64,000 bases of DNA. Source: CAILZL01 sp050181835 (GTDB lineage Bacteria > Pseudomonadota > Gammaproteobacteria > Steroidobacterales > Steroidobacteraceae). Below, in pieces: positions 16,828-26,777 of the stretch; within the stretch, counting starts at the first letter, position 1; every line of letters starts with the position of its first letter. Under the pieces are notes generated by a model that saw only the letters and a program-made list of their open reading frames with translations, ran no database searches and was not told the DNA's origin. A program made the translations under genes and the position numbers. The stretch is from NCBI GenBank assembly GCA_050181835.1, contig JBFXCU010000001.1, positions 310,001 through 374,000 of the forward strand, given 5' to 3'.

Positions 16828-18126
16828 ATGACAGACAAGAAATTCGAGCTGACAGACTTAGCTACGGGCAAGAAATCTACGCTCGATGTGAAATCTCCCA
16901 CCATTGGCCCCGATGTGCTCAATATCGCACCCCTGTCAATGGATCACGATGTTTTCACTTTTGATCCGGGATTTATGTCGACAGCTGCTTGTGAAAGCAA
17001 GATCACCTACATTGATGGCGATAATGGCATCCTGCTGCACCGTGGCATTCCGATTGAACAGCTAGCTGAAAAAAGCAATTTCCTGGAAGTTTCTTACTTA
17101 TTACTGAATGGAGAATTGCCTTCTGGTAAGCAGATTGACGAATTCTCGCACGCGATTCAGTATCACACCATGTTGAATGAATCGCTGCTGCGTTTTTTCA
17201 ACGGTTTCCATTACAACGCGCACCCGATGGCCATGTTGTCGGGCGTAGTGGCCTCAATGTCTGCGTTCTACCACGATTCGATGGACATCAATAACCCGCG
17301 CCATCGCGAAATTTTCTCGCACCGCATTATTGCCAAGATCCCCACCATTGCCGCTGCGGCGTACAAGCACTCACTAGGCCAGCCGTTTATCTACCCGCGT
17401 AATGATCTGGATTATTGTTCGAATTTGCTCAACATGTTCTTCTCGGTACCTTGCGAAAATTACCAAGTTGATCCGGTTGCGGCACAGGCACTGGATTTGT
17501 TGTTCATTCTGCATGCCGACCACGAGCAGAACGCCAGTACTTCAACGGTACGCTTGGCTGGTAGCACCGGTACGAATCCTTACTCGGCTATTTCGTCGGG
17601 CATTTCGGCATTGTGGGGGCCGGCACACGGCGGCGCCAATGAAGCCGTGCTGACCATGCTGGAAGAAATCGGCACGGTGGATAACATTCCAAAATACGTG
17701 GCCAAGGCTAAGGACAAGAACGATGGTTTCCGCTTGATGGGTTTTGGCCATCGTGTCTACAAGAACTTTGATCCACGCGCCACTATCATTCGTGGTATGT
17801 GCCACAAAGTATTGGCCAAGCTCGGCAAGTCTGATAATCCGCTGTTCGAACTGGCACTGCGTTTGGAAGAAGTGGCATTGAAAGACGAATATTTCGTTGA
17901 ACGCAAGCTGTACCCGAACGTGGACTTTTACTCCGGTGTTATCTACAGCGCGTTAGGCATTCCACGTTCCATGTTCACAGTGATGTTTGCCATCGCGCGC
18001 GCCGTGGGATGGGTGGCACATTGGCAGGAAATGATTGCTGATCCAGGCATGAAGATTGGACGTCCGCGTCAGCTTTATACCGGCCCGACCAAGCGCGATT
18101 ACGTGGACATTACCAAGCGAGGCTAA
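16828..18126 (+). CDS. gltA: Citrate synthase (type II, GltA)
   Basis: Citrate synthase condenses oxaloacetate with acetyl-CoA at the entry of the TCA cycle. The 432-residue length and N-terminal extension (FELTDLATGKKSTLDVKSPT) match the hexameric, NADH-sensitive gram-negative type. Landmarks are 'FDPGFMSTAACESKITYIDG', 'HADHEQNASTSTVRLAGS', 'WGPAHGGANEAVLTMLEEIG', 'MGFGHRVYKNFDPRA' and 'YPNVDFYSGVIYSALGIP', which include the catalytic histidines and aspartate. It is monocistronic: 220 bases upstream hold no gene and a terminator follows. Confidence 0.97.
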   Translation: MTDKKFELTDLATGKKSTLDVKSPTIGPDVLNIAPLSMDHDVFTFDPGFMSTAACESKITYIDGDNGILLHRGIPIEQLAEKSNFLEVSYLLLNGELPSGKQIDEFSHAIQYHTMLNESLLRFFNGFHYNAHPMAMLSGVVASMSAFYHDSMDINNPRHREIFSHRIIAKIPTIAAAAYKHSLGQPFIYPRNDLDYCSNLLNMFFSVPCENYQVDPVAAQALDLLFILHADHEQNASTSTVRLAGSTGTNPYSAISSGISALWGPAHGGANEAVLTMLEEIGTVDNIPKYVAKAKDKNDGFRLMGFGHRVYKNFDPRATIIRGMCHKVLAKLGKSDNPLFELALRLEEVALKDEYFVERKLYPNVDFYSGVIYSALGIPRSMFTVMFAIARAVGWVAHWQEMIADPGMKIGRPRQLYTGPTKRDYVDITKRG

Positions 18127-18156
18127 CGGTCTGTCCTATCAAATTGGTGTCTGACA

Positions 18157-18194
18157 AAACAAGCCCTGTTACTTCAATGTGACAGGGCTTGTTT
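18157..18194. terminator. Intrinsic terminator after gltA
   Basis: A 16-base stem pairs AAACAAGCCCTGTTAC (18157-18172) with GTGACAGGGCTTGTTT (18179-18194), with one G-U pair, across loop TTCAAT. A-rich and T-rich flanks suit both directions. The right arm overlaps the last bases of the convergent gene at 18193. Confidence 0.88.
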
Positions 18195-18807
18195 ATTGCA
18201 GCAGCGTCCGCACTGCGTTGATATCAGCGCGTGCCATAGACTTCCCGTCGACTGGACTGAGTGGTGCCTGACGAAGCCCGTTGCGGGGAAATACGACAAT
18301 TTCTACAGCGTACTCACCAGCAATAAATTTGAAGCTCGGCATACTGATGAATTGCTCCGCTTCGTAGCGGAGTTTTTTTTCTGTATGAAGTGTTTCGATA
18401 CCGTGTTCCAGTAGCCGGATTACTAATTGTTCTGTCTGATCGATAAATACATGCAAGGTAATTTCCGTATGTACATCGGCACTACCACTTAATACCGAAC
18501 CCACCAGGTGCGGTTTGAACTCGGTCAGCAATTGCATCAAGCGCAATGCGGTAGTACGTAAATCCTGTAACTGCTGCGCATGCCGCGATCCACCGAACAA
18601 ACGTTGATGCTCAAGCAATGCAGCTTCAATTTCGGCATTGTTTGGCAGCATGGATTTATCGTTTATTAAAAGTCGTTCGGCCGCTTTGCGTTTGGCGGAT
18701 AAAAAATCTTGCAGTCCTTGCTCGGCCATAAGGCGCGCCGCCTCGACCGCCAACGCACGACGCAGTTGATCTTTACGGTCTTGCTGACGGTGAGCCATAT
18801 CAGTCAT
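18193..18807 (-). CDS. Nucleotidyltransferase-like protein of unknown role
   Basis: The 204-residue protein belongs to a proteobacterial family that I recall being labelled 'nucleotidyltransferase' or mislabelled as a Mur ligase. The N-terminal half is helical and charged (QQDRKDQLRRALAVEAARLM, LSAKRKAAERLLIND). The second half has 'LVGSVLSGSADVHTEITLHV', reminiscent of the G-S ... D-x-H/D strand-loop of the Pol beta superfamily, but a full catalytic Asp triad is not obvious. The family tail 'RQAPLSPVDGKSM' is present. It starts 11 bases after the PBP1A gene and is probably cotranscribed. A second in-frame ATG is at 18798. Confidence 0.7.
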   Translation of the reverse strand: MTDMAHRQQDRKDQLRRALAVEAARLMAEQGLQDFLSAKRKAAERLLINDKSMLPNNAEIEAALLEHQRLFGGSRHAQQLQDLRTTALRLMQLLTEFKPHLVGSVLSGSADVHTEITLHVFIDQTEQLVIRLLEHGIETLHTEKKLRYEAEQFISMPSFKFIAGEYAVEIVVFPRNGLRQAPLSPVDGKSMARADINAVRTLLQ

Positions 18808-18818
18808 TCATCAGGCGA

Positions 18819-21263
18819 CTAAAACAGACCATCATTGTTAGCAGTTGATGACGTAGTGAGAGCGGTGGCCTTGCCGGCGCCTTCTGGTAAATGCTCAGCC
18901 ATAAAGTATTCAAAATAGCTGCGCTCACTACTATCAAAGTTGGCTTTACCGGTTTCCGCTGAGACACGCATGCTGACAACACCCTCAGGTTGCGCTAACG
19001 TGTGTTCGGGCTGATCGCGCAAGGCTTCTTGCATAAAGTAAATCCAGATTGGCAATGCGGTGCGTCCCCCTTCCTCATCGTGGCCTAACGAACGCTCCTG
19101 ATCGAATCCTACCCAGGCAGCGGCAACCAAGTCGCTATTGAAGCCGACAAACCACGCATCACGCCGATCGTTGGTGGTGCCGGTTTTACCAGCAATATCC
19201 GTACGGTTCAGCACCCGTGCCCTGGTGGCGGTACCGCGTTGAATGACTTCTTTCATCATGTCAGTCATCAAGAATGCATTGGCGGCGGGGATGACCTGCG
19301 GTGCAAGTTTGAATGACGGCATGACACCAGCTTCCTGCTCCTTGCTGATTGTGCGCTGGGTAGCATGAGTGGTTTCACTGCTATCGTAGTTAAAGCCGCT
19401 GGCGCAGTCGGCGCAGGCAAGAGCAGGTTCGGCGGCATAGATCAATTCACCTTCACTACCGTACACACGCTCAACCAAGTAAGGATCAACCGACTTTCCA
19501 CCGTTGGCGAATATGGCGTAGCCGCGCACCATTTCCAGTGGCGTTACTTGCGTTGCACCGAGCGCGAGCGACAGGTTTTGTGGCAGCTCCTCTTCGGTAA
19601 AACCAAAATTTTTCATGTGGTTGGTAACCAACGAGGTGCCCATGCTATTCATCAAGCGAATCGATACCAAGTTACGTGAACGTACCAGCGCTTCGCGTAG
19701 GCGTAGCGGACCCATAAAGCCAAGATTGGAGTTTTGTGGACGCCAGCTGGTTTCCGCATCGCCACCATTCAGCACCAGCGGTGCATCATTAACCAGTGAT
19801 GCCGGGGTATAGCCCTGCTCGAGCGCGGCAGAATACAAAAAAGGCTTAAATGAAGAGCCGGGTTGTCGTTTAGCTTGAACCGCGCGGTTAAAATGACTGG
19901 CGTTAAAATCGAAACCGCCTTGCAGCGCAACGATGGCTCCATCGACTGGATCAATCGCTACAAACGCTGCTTGAGCCTGTGGCACTTGCATCAGTCGCCA
20001 CCGACCATCTGTTTGCTGGGCGAGGTAAACCACCTCACCGGGTTGCAGTACATCGGTAACCTTGTCCGGGGCCTTGCCCACAGCCCCGTCGGCCAATGCG
20101 GGCCGAGCCCACTTCAGGCCGCTAATATCAAGCTGGACGTGACCAGTCGCACGGCTGTACAGCATGGCTTGATCGGTGGTTGTTTGTAGCACCATTGCCG
20201 CTTGCAGACCGCCCACAGTGGGATATTTGTTCATTGCAGCGGCGCGCTGCGAGTCTGTAGTGAACGCCTCCAGATCCAGCTTTCTCGCTGTCTCCCGATA
20301 ACCATGGCGGCTATCGTAGTCCAGCAGACCGCGTCGTAAGGCTTGACTAGCAGCTTGCTGTAGTCGGCTATCGATAGTGGTATACACCGAAAAATTATCG
20401 GTATAGATACGCTGACCATAACGCTGCTCTAGTTCAAGTCGGGCCATCTCAGCTATGTACGGCGCGTCGAGATCCACGTCGTAGCCGTGTAAGGTTGATT
20501 CAAGGGGTGCCTGCTCCGCTTCCGCACGTTCGGTTGCAGTAATGAAATTCAGCTCACTCATGCGTCGCAATACATAGCTGCGGCGACTTTTTGCCAAGGC
20601 TGGATTGGTAATAGGGTTTTCTCTGGATGGAGCGCGCGGCAGTCCGGCCAGTAATGCACTTTCAGCCAGGGTCAGATCCGCGACCGACTTGCCAAAATAC
20701 ACTTGAGCAGCGGCACCAACGCCATAAGCACGCTGACCAAGAAAAATTTTGTTGAGATACAGCGTCAGGATTTCCTGTTTGGAAAAGGCATGTTCAATTT
20801 GCCAGGCACTAATAATTTCCAGTGCCTTACGTTGGTAGCTGCGTTCTGGTGACAAGAACATGTTGCGAGCCAATTGCATAGTGATGGTGCCGCCGCCCTC
20901 ACGACGTGAACCGCTGGATAGGTTGACTGCCAAGGCACGTACCAACCCCGGGTAATCAATGCCATGGTGCTCAAAAAACTGATCGTCCTCGGCGGCGAGA
21001 AAGGCATTGATTACCTGTTGTGGAAAGTCGTCGTAGCGCAACGGAATACGGCGTTGTTCACCGATCTGCGCCAGCAATTTTCCATCGCGGGAAAAAATAT
21101 GCAGAGGTACTTGCAGGCGAACATCGCGCAACGTCGCTACGTCGGGGATTTCCGGCTGCAAATACCGTAGACCCCCCGCTACTAATAGCGACACTCCGGT
21201 AATCAGCAGGATTAACGGGATCAGTAGCCAGCGAAACAGAGTGGTTTTGTCAGGTGAGATCAC
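18819..21263 (-). CDS. mrcA: Penicillin-binding protein 1A (bifunctional glycosyltransferase/transpeptidase)
   Basis: PBP1A polymerises and crosslinks peptidoglycan. The 814-residue protein has an N-terminal membrane helix (WLLIPLILLITGVSLLVAGG). A GT51 domain follows ('AAEDDQFFEHHGIDYPGLVR', 'GGTITMQLARNMFLSPERSY'), then an inserted OB-type region. The transpeptidase has SxxK in 'QPGSSFKPFLYSAALEQG', SxN in 'VRSRNLVSIRL' and KTG in 'IAGKTGTTNDRRDAWFVGF'. The start is GTG at 21263 with AGGA upstream. It is divergent from pilM, the usual ponA-pilM arrangement, and is followed by the nucleotidyltransferase-like gene. Confidence 0.96.
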   Translation of the reverse strand: MISPDKTTLFRWLLIPLILLITGVSLLVAGGLRYLQPEIPDVATLRDVRLQVPLHIFSRDGKLLAQIGEQRRIPLRYDDFPQQVINAFLAAEDDQFFEHHGIDYPGLVRALAVNLSSGSRREGGGTITMQLARNMFLSPERSYQRKALEIISAWQIEHAFSKQEILTLYLNKIFLGQRAYGVGAAAQVYFGKSVADLTLAESALLAGLPRAPSRENPITNPALAKSRRSYVLRRMSELNFITATERAEAEQAPLESTLHGYDVDLDAPYIAEMARLELEQRYGQRIYTDNFSVYTTIDSRLQQAASQALRRGLLDYDSRHGYRETARKLDLEAFTTDSQRAAAMNKYPTVGGLQAAMVLQTTTDQAMLYSRATGHVQLDISGLKWARPALADGAVGKAPDKVTDVLQPGEVVYLAQQTDGRWRLMQVPQAQAAFVAIDPVDGAIVALQGGFDFNASHFNRAVQAKRQPGSSFKPFLYSAALEQGYTPASLVNDAPLVLNGGDAETSWRPQNSNLGFMGPLRLREALVRSRNLVSIRLMNSMGTSLVTNHMKNFGFTEEELPQNLSLALGATQVTPLEMVRGYAIFANGGKSVDPYLVERVYGSEGELIYAAEPALACADCASGFNYDSSETTHATQRTISKEQEAGVMPSFKLAPQVIPAANAFLMTDMMKEVIQRGTATRARVLNRTDIAGKTGTTNDRRDAWFVGFNSDLVAAAWVGFDQERSLGHDEEGGRTALPIWIYFMQEALRDQPEHTLAQPEGVVSMRVSAETGKANFDSSERSYFEYFMAEHLPEGAGKATALTTSSTANNDGLF

Positions 21264-21639
21264 AGAAGGAGTTCCTAAGTGCTTGCTGCCACAGGGATAT
21301 CAGTGCATATTACTTAATACGACAGGCTTGGATACCCTTACGAGGTAGCAAGCTCATCTGGATGCGGGACTGGCAAAGCTAATCTGGCTTCACTTCGATG
21401 TCGATTAAGTGGGGGAATTTTAGAGTGGATTGGGCCTGATCCATCAATATTTTAATCTTATGTTGCGTGAGTCATGACCAATACGGCGAAAATCAGGGTA
21501 GTGCTAGTGGAGGCCTAGAGTGGTGTTTCGTGAGCATCCTCACATTCAACGTACTAGACGCGAGGCTATAGTCGTCTCCGGACTTCACGCCGAACTTGGC
21601 TTAACTTCCAACTGGCTGAAATAGAAAAAGGGCGCGCGC
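21264..21639. other. mrcA-pilM divergent intergenic region
   Basis: This 376-base gap holds no coding region that I can support. It must contain the promoters for mrcA (leftward) and the pilMNOPQ operon (rightward). I see AT-richer sequence around 21400-21470 but no clear -35/-10 pair. Confidence 0.5.
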
Positions 21640-22701
21640 GTGTTTTTGAAACCTAAAGCGAGACCGATCATAGGTCTTGACATAACGACCTCCTCCGTCA
21701 AGCTGATTGAACTCAGCATGAGCGGTGGACAGTATCGCGTTGAGTCGTATTCGGCTGAGCCGGCGCCGGCGAACTCCATTAGCGAAAAAGCGATTGTCGA
21801 CGCTAACTTGGTCGGTGAAGCGATTAAGCGTGCGATGAAGCGCTCTGGCGCACGCGCCACAGAAGTCGCCATCGCCATTAGTGGTGATGCGGCTATTACC
21901 AAAGTGATTCAGATGCCGCGCAATCTGTCCGAAGGCGAGCTGGAAGAGCAGGTAGAGATACAGGCAGATCAATATATTCCGTTCCCGATGGATGAAGTTA
22001 GCTATGACTTTGAAGTCATCGGCCCATCCGAGAAAGAGCCAGACATGCTTGATGTGTTGCTGGTAGCAACCCGCAGCGACAATGTGGCGCAGCGAGTAGC
22101 GGCGTGCACAAGTGCCGGTTTATCTGCACGCGTGGTAGATGTGGAAGCGTTCGCGCTTGAAAATGCCTGTCGCTTGTTAACGCATCAAATGCCGGATGGT
22201 GGTTTGGATCGTGTTGTCGCGGTGGTGGATTTTGGTGCCAGTAGCACCACTTTCAGTGTGCTGCGTGATTTACGCGTCATCTACACGCGTGATTTCGCCT
22301 TTGGTGGTCAACAGCTCACGGAAGAAATCATGCGCACTTATGGCCTCAACATGGAAGATGCTGGGCGCGCCAAGAAAGAAGGTGGTTTGCCAGCTAACTA
22401 TCAAACTGAAGTGCTGGATCCGTTTATTGATGATATGTGCCAGCAGGTCAGTCGTTCTTTGCAGTTCTTTCTGGCCTCGGGCGCTGCGCGTGAACAACCG
22501 GAAAAAATCCTGATCTGCGGTGGCTGCGCAAATATTCCTGGCGTGGCCGAACTGATCGCCAGTCGCGTTGGAATCAATGCCGAACGTGGTGACCCGCTCG
22601 GACAGATGAAAATCAGCACGCGCGCCAGGAATCAGAATGTCAGTAAGGATGCTACGGCGCTGCTAACAGCTTGTGGTCTTGCGCTGAGGAGCTTCGACTA
22701 A
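21640..22701 (+). CDS. pilM: Type IV pilus assembly protein PilM
   Basis: PilM is the cytoplasmic actin-like member of the PilMNOP alignment complex and binds the PilN N-terminus. The 353-residue protein shows the fold's landmarks: 'IGLDITTSSVKLIELS', 'AIAISGDAAITKVIQMPRNL', 'VVAVVDFGASSTTFSVLRD' and 'ILICGGCANIPGVAELI'. The start is a GTG at 21640, where MFLKPKARPIIGLDI matches the family. Its TAA overlaps the pilN ATG by one base (TAATG). Confidence 0.95.
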   Translation: MFLKPKARPIIGLDITTSSVKLIELSMSGGQYRVESYSAEPAPANSISEKAIVDANLVGEAIKRAMKRSGARATEVAIAISGDAAITKVIQMPRNLSEGELEEQVEIQADQYIPFPMDEVSYDFEVIGPSEKEPDMLDVLLVATRSDNVAQRVAACTSAGLSARVVDVEAFALENACRLLTHQMPDGGLDRVVAVVDFGASSTTFSVLRDLRVIYTRDFAFGGQQLTEEIMRTYGLNMEDAGRAKKEGGLPANYQTEVLDPFIDDMCQQVSRSLQFFLASGAAREQPEKILICGGCANIPGVAELIASRVGINAERGDPLGQMKISTRARNQNVSKDATALLTACGLALRSFD

Positions 22702-23315
22702 TGCCACGTATTAATCTGCTTCCTTGGCGCGATGTTGAGCGTAAGCGCAAACGACAAGAGTTCATGGTGGCGGCAGTGGCTGCGATTGGACTGGCGGTTC
22801 TGACTGGCTTCGTTTTGCGTTGGCAGTACAGCTCAATTATTGATGATCAAAATGCCCGTAATCAGTACCTGAAGGAAGAAATTCAGCAGGTAGACAAACA
22901 GATTGAGGAAATTAACGGACTGGAAGCACAGAAACAAAGCTTGCAATCACGTATCCAAGTCATTGAACAGTTACAACGTAGTCGTCCTGAAGTTGTGCAT
23001 ATATTCGACCAACTTGTGCGTTTGCTGCCCGATGGCGTCTACTTGACCGAGGTCAAGCAAACCGACCGGCGTATCCAAATCAAGGGCATCGCTGAATCTA
23101 GCACTCGTGTTTCGGCCTTTATGCGCAACATTGATGGTTCTGAGTGGTTACAAGATCCATCGTTGGAGATTGTCGAAACCAAGGGTACGGGCGATACGGG
23201 GGCCAGCTTCACTTTGTATGCCAATCAAGTAGCCATTAGTGAACCCGGTACCAGCGATGCTGCGACAAATAATAAAACAGCGGCACTTGCTGGCAAGAAC
23301 AAGGAGGCTGCGTAA
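22701..23315 (+). CDS. pilN: Type IV pilus assembly protein PilN
   Basis: PilN is an inner-membrane protein of 204 residues. It starts with the PilM-binding motif 'MPRINLLPWRDVERKRKRQ'. A single membrane helix follows (about 26-42), then a coiled coil (YLKEEIQQVDKQIEEINGLE) and a ferredoxin-like periplasmic domain ('LLPDGVYLTEVKQTDRRIQI'). It forms heterodimers with PilO. Both ends overlap neighbours by one base, which signals tight translational coupling. Confidence 0.95.
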   Translation: MPRINLLPWRDVERKRKRQEFMVAAVAAIGLAVLTGFVLRWQYSSIIDDQNARNQYLKEEIQQVDKQIEEINGLEAQKQSLQSRIQVIEQLQRSRPEVVHIFDQLVRLLPDGVYLTEVKQTDRRIQIKGIAESSTRVSAFMRNIDGSEWLQDPSLEIVETKGTGDTGASFTLYANQVAISEPGTSDAATNNKTAALAGKNKEAA

Positions 23316-23965
23316 TGGAAAAAATTCTCGAACAAATACAAGCGCTGGATCCAAATGATCCGGGTCGCTGGCCTTTGCCATTTCGATTGGGCGCTATTGG
23401 CCTGGTATTCGTGGTGGCCGTGGGGCTTTGCGCCTATTTAATTGCCATTAAGGATCAAAAGCCATTGTTAGAGCAAGCGCGTGCTGAGGAACAAACGCTG
23501 TTGTCTACCTTGGAAGCCAAGTCGCGTAAGGCGGCGAACCTCGATGCCTACAAGGATCAGCTCAAAGAGATGGAGCGCTCTTTCGGTGCCATGCTGCGAC
23601 AGTTACCTAACAAGACAGAGGTACCCAACCTATTGGTTGATATTTCGCAGACTGGTCTGGCAGCAGGTCTGGAAGAAAAGTTGTTTCAGCCTACTGGTGA
23701 AAATAAGAAGGATTTCTATGCTGAGCTGCCGATCAAGATTCGCTTGACAGGCAGTTATCACGCCATCGGCAATTTTGTCAGTGGCATTGCCTCCTTGCCG
23801 CGTATCGTCACTTTGCACGATATCCACATTGCGCCAGCTGATGCCAAAGCAACGCGGGATCAGTTGCAACTGGATCTTACCGCCAAGACCTATCGGTATC
23901 TTGATGATGAAGAACAGGCCGCAGCTACGGAGCTGCAGCGCAAGAACAAGAAGAGCGGCAACTAG
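23315..23965 (+). CDS. pilO: Type IV pilus assembly protein PilO
   Basis: PilO has 216 residues: a short cytoplasmic start, one membrane helix (LGAIGLVFVVAVGLCAYLIA, about 26-45), a coiled coil, and a ferredoxin-like domain with 'VDISQTGLAAGLEEKLFQP' and 'GSYHAIGNFVSGIASLPRIV'. It pairs with PilN and helps link the inner-membrane complex to PilP. Its ATG overlaps the pilN stop. Confidence 0.95.
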   Translation: MEKILEQIQALDPNDPGRWPLPFRLGAIGLVFVVAVGLCAYLIAIKDQKPLLEQARAEEQTLLSTLEAKSRKAANLDAYKDQLKEMERSFGAMLRQLPNKTEVPNLLVDISQTGLAAGLEEKLFQPTGENKKDFYAELPIKIRLTGSYHAIGNFVSGIASLPRIVTLHDIHIAPADAKATRDQLQLDLTAKTYRYLDDEEQAAATELQRKNKKSGN

Positions 23966-23986
23966 GAACTAAATGGGCTATCAACA

Positions 23987-24523
23987 ATGCAGTTCTTGAA
24001 CAGTAATTACCGCTTGTACATCCCTTGGCAGAAGCTTTTGTTGGCTGCAGCCATACTGAGCCTGGCTGGTTGTGCCAATGAGACGGATGAGCTCAAGCAA
24101 AAAGTGGCAGAAATTCGCGCCAGACCTGGCAATCGCATTGAGCCGTTGCCTGAGATTAAGCCCTATGATGCATTCAAATATGATGCGTCGAGTGAACGGT
24201 CGCCATTTATACCCAGCGTTTCCGCCAAATCCAATCTGGCTACATCGGCACGACCTGACGTGAAGCGAGCACGCGAATTCTTGGAACAATTTCCGTTGGA
24301 TACGCTGGAGATGGTGGGCACGCTGCAACTACAGGGCAAAAACTATGGCCTGTTGCAAGGCAAAGATGGGCTGGTACATCGTGTCCAGGTGGGTAGTTAT
24401 GTTGGCCAGGCTGATGGCAGGGTCGTCAGTATTACCAATACAAAAGTATCTGTAACTGAATTGGTTGCCGACGGTCTTGGTGGTTACATCGAGCGTCCTG
24501 CAGCTTTGACCTTGAAAGAATGA
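23987..24523 (+). CDS. pilP: Type IV pilus lipoprotein PilP
   Basis: PilP is a periplasmic lipoprotein bridging PilNO and the secretin PilQ. The 178-residue product has a signal peptide with lipobox LAGC (cysteine near residue 29). A disordered, Pro-containing linker precedes the beta-domain with 'LDTLEMVGTLQLQGKNYGLL' and 'VHRVQVGSYVGQADGRVVSI'. It begins 21 bases after pilO. Confidence 0.94.
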   Translation: MQFLNSNYRLYIPWQKLLLAAAILSLAGCANETDELKQKVAEIRARPGNRIEPLPEIKPYDAFKYDASSERSPFIPSVSAKSNLATSARPDVKRAREFLEQFPLDTLEMVGTLQLQGKNYGLLQGKDGLVHRVQVGSYVGQADGRVVSITNTKVSVTELVADGLGGYIERPAALTLKE

Positions 24524-24539
24524 GTCTAGGGAGAAATTA

Positions 24540-26699
24540 ATGTCGTCCCCATTTAATGTAATAAGCGCCACCCGGCACCACGCTTTGCATGGCTGGCGAT
24601 CAGCCAGCGCGTGGGCGGTTTCTCTGGTGGGGGTCTTGCTATTTGCGAACGGTGCAGTGGCGGCCAATCGCCTTGAACAAATTGATACCCAAGCACTACC
24701 TGGGGATCGAGTGCAGGTGCGCTTGAAGTTAAGCGAGGCGGCACCGCAACCACTGAGCTTCACTGTCGACAATCCAGCACGTATCTCTCTGGATCTGGCC
24801 GATACCAGCATCGCTTTGCCATCACGCCGCATTGATGTGAAGCGTGGTGTGCTTGATACCGTTAATGTTGCCGAGGCCAATGGCCGAACCCGTGTAGTGT
24901 TGAATCTCAACAGCATGGTTCCCTATCAAACTCAAATCGAAGGCGACACGCTGATTGTTACTGTTGGCAGTGGTGTGCAAGCCAATGCGGCTGTAGCAAC
25001 TTCAACGCCCACACAGGCGAGCGCACCTCCGACCAGCTCGGCTCTAACCAAAGTAGATTTCCGTCGCGGTACGGATGGATCAGGTCGAGTTATCGTGCAG
25101 TTGAGCAATGCCAATATCACCCCTAGCCTGAAACAAGAAGGTGGACGGATTGTTGTCAACTTTGCCAAGGCATCAGTGCCCGATACCCTGTTACGTCGCC
25201 TAGATGTGGTTGATTTTGCGACCCCGGTTAGCACCATTGAAACCTTGCGTGTTACTGATGGTGCTCGCTTGGTGATCAGTGCTGGTGGTGATTGGGAGCC
25301 GGTAGCTTATCAGTCTGAAAATACATACACCGTCGAAGTGAAACCCGTGGTAAAAAATGCGGCCACTCAAGACAAAAAAGAATACAAGGGCGAGCGCCTA
25401 ACCCTGAATTTCCAGGATATTGAAGTGCGTGCCGTATTGCAGTTGTTAGCTGACACCAGTGGTCAGAACATGGTGATCAGCGATACCGTGCAAGGCAATG
25501 TTACACTACGTCTGCAGAATGTACCGTGGGATCAGGCGCTGGATATCGTGATGCAGACCAAGGGTTTGGACATGCGTCAGGATGGCAACGTGATAATGAT
25601 TGGACCTGCGGCCGAAATTGCAGCGCGTGAGAAAGAATTGGCTTCAGCCCAGAAAGACTTGTCGGCGGTCGCGCCACTGCGTTCCGACTACTTGCAGGTC
25701 AACTATGCCAAGGCCTCTGACCTAGCCGAACTAATTAAAGGCAAGGGCAACTCGCTGATGTCCGAACGCGGTAGCGTCGCGGTAGATGCTCGCACCAATA
25801 CTTTGTTGCTGCAGGATACTGCTGAGAATCTGGCCAATATTCGTCGGCTGGTCGGTACGCTGGATATTGCAATTCGACAAGTATTGATCGAAGCCCGCAT
25901 TGTTATTGTCAGTGACGACTTTAGCCGTGAGTTAGGTGCGCGATTTGGTGTTAACAAGGCGTTTGACTACTCAAATGGAATTGGCGTTGTCGGTGGCTCT
26001 CAATACGTAACTGGCGATCAAGGGGTAACAATTGGTTCCGGCGGAAATGCCAGCTCCTTTAACAGCGCCGTACTAGGAGACCCTTCAAACCGATACATGG
26101 TCAACCTGCCAGTTTCCAATGCGGCTGGCAAAATTGCACTGACCTTGCTCGACTCCAGCTACATCGTTGATCTGGAATTGTCAGCAGCGCAGGCCGAAGG
26201 CCGTGGTGAAGTGGTGTCAGCACCAAAGGTGATCACCGCCAACCAGAAGGAGGCCACTATTGAGCAGGGTAGAGAAATTCCTTATCTGGAAGCTGCCTCC
26301 AGTGGTGCGGCTACCATTTCCTTCAAAAAGGCTGTGCTGTCTCTCAAGGTGACGCCACAAATTACGCCTGATGATCGGATTATTCTGGATCTGGCGGTGC
26401 GCAAGGACAGTGTCGGTCAATTGGTGCAGGTCGCGACTTCTGGCGGTGGTACCAGTTCAATCCCGTCGATTGATACTCGCACCATTACTACCCAAGTGTT
26501 GGTGAACGATGGTCAAACAGTCGTACTTGGTGGCATTCTGGAAACGGAAAAAGTCGATTCGACCAAGAAAGTTCCGCTGCTGGGCGACATCCCCGTGCTG
26601 GGTTACTTGTTCAAGAGCACCACAAAATCTGACAACAAGGACGAGCTACTCATATTTGTGACACCGAAAATTTTGCGTGAGGGCAGTGCCATTTATTGA
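24540..26699 (+). CDS. pilQ: Type IV pilus secretin PilQ
   Basis: PilQ forms the outer-membrane pore for the pilus. The 719-residue protein has a signal peptide and two AMIN peptidoglycan-binding domains (about 45-150 and 170-270). The STN/N0 region follows ('LNFQDIEVRAVLQLLADTSG') and then an N1 domain ('LQVNYAKASDLAELIKGKG'). The secretin core has 'VLIEARIVIVSDDFSRELG', 'VVSAPKVITANQKEATIEQG' and 'VPLLGDIPVLGYLFKSTT'. AGGGAG precedes the ATG at 24540. Two hairpins follow the stop. Confidence 0.97.
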   Translation: MSSPFNVISATRHHALHGWRSASAWAVSLVGVLLFANGAVAANRLEQIDTQALPGDRVQVRLKLSEAAPQPLSFTVDNPARISLDLADTSIALPSRRIDVKRGVLDTVNVAEANGRTRVVLNLNSMVPYQTQIEGDTLIVTVGSGVQANAAVATSTPTQASAPPTSSALTKVDFRRGTDGSGRVIVQLSNANITPSLKQEGGRIVVNFAKASVPDTLLRRLDVVDFATPVSTIETLRVTDGARLVISAGGDWEPVAYQSENTYTVEVKPVVKNAATQDKKEYKGERLTLNFQDIEVRAVLQLLADTSGQNMVISDTVQGNVTLRLQNVPWDQALDIVMQTKGLDMRQDGNVIMIGPAAEIAAREKELASAQKDLSAVAPLRSDYLQVNYAKASDLAELIKGKGNSLMSERGSVAVDARTNTLLLQDTAENLANIRRLVGTLDIAIRQVLIEARIVIVSDDFSRELGARFGVNKAFDYSNGIGVVGGSQYVTGDQGVTIGSGGNASSFNSAVLGDPSNRYMVNLPVSNAAGKIALTLLDSSYIVDLELSAAQAEGRGEVVSAPKVITANQKEATIEQGREIPYLEAASSGAATISFKKAVLSLKVTPQITPDDRIILDLAVRKDSVGQLVQVATSGGGTSSIPSIDTRTITTQVLVNDGQTVVLGGILETEKVDSTKKVPLLGDIPVLGYLFKSTTKSDNKDELLIFVTPKILREGSAIY

Positions 26700-26713
26700 T
26701 CTCTGTCTGCCAA

Positions 26714-26755
26714 TGCCGTGATAATCGTCAACTTACTGACACAGTTATCACGGCA
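26714..26755. repeat. Perfect 11-base inverted repeat after pilQ
   Basis: TGCCGTGATAA (26714-26724) and TTATCACGGCA (26745-26755) pair perfectly across a 20-base spacer. No T-tract follows. It may be an mRNA 3'-end stabiliser or a protein-binding site, placed just before the terminator-like hairpin upstream of aroK. Confidence 0.7.
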
Positions 26756-26777
26756 ACTGAAGACACTTATTGAGTGT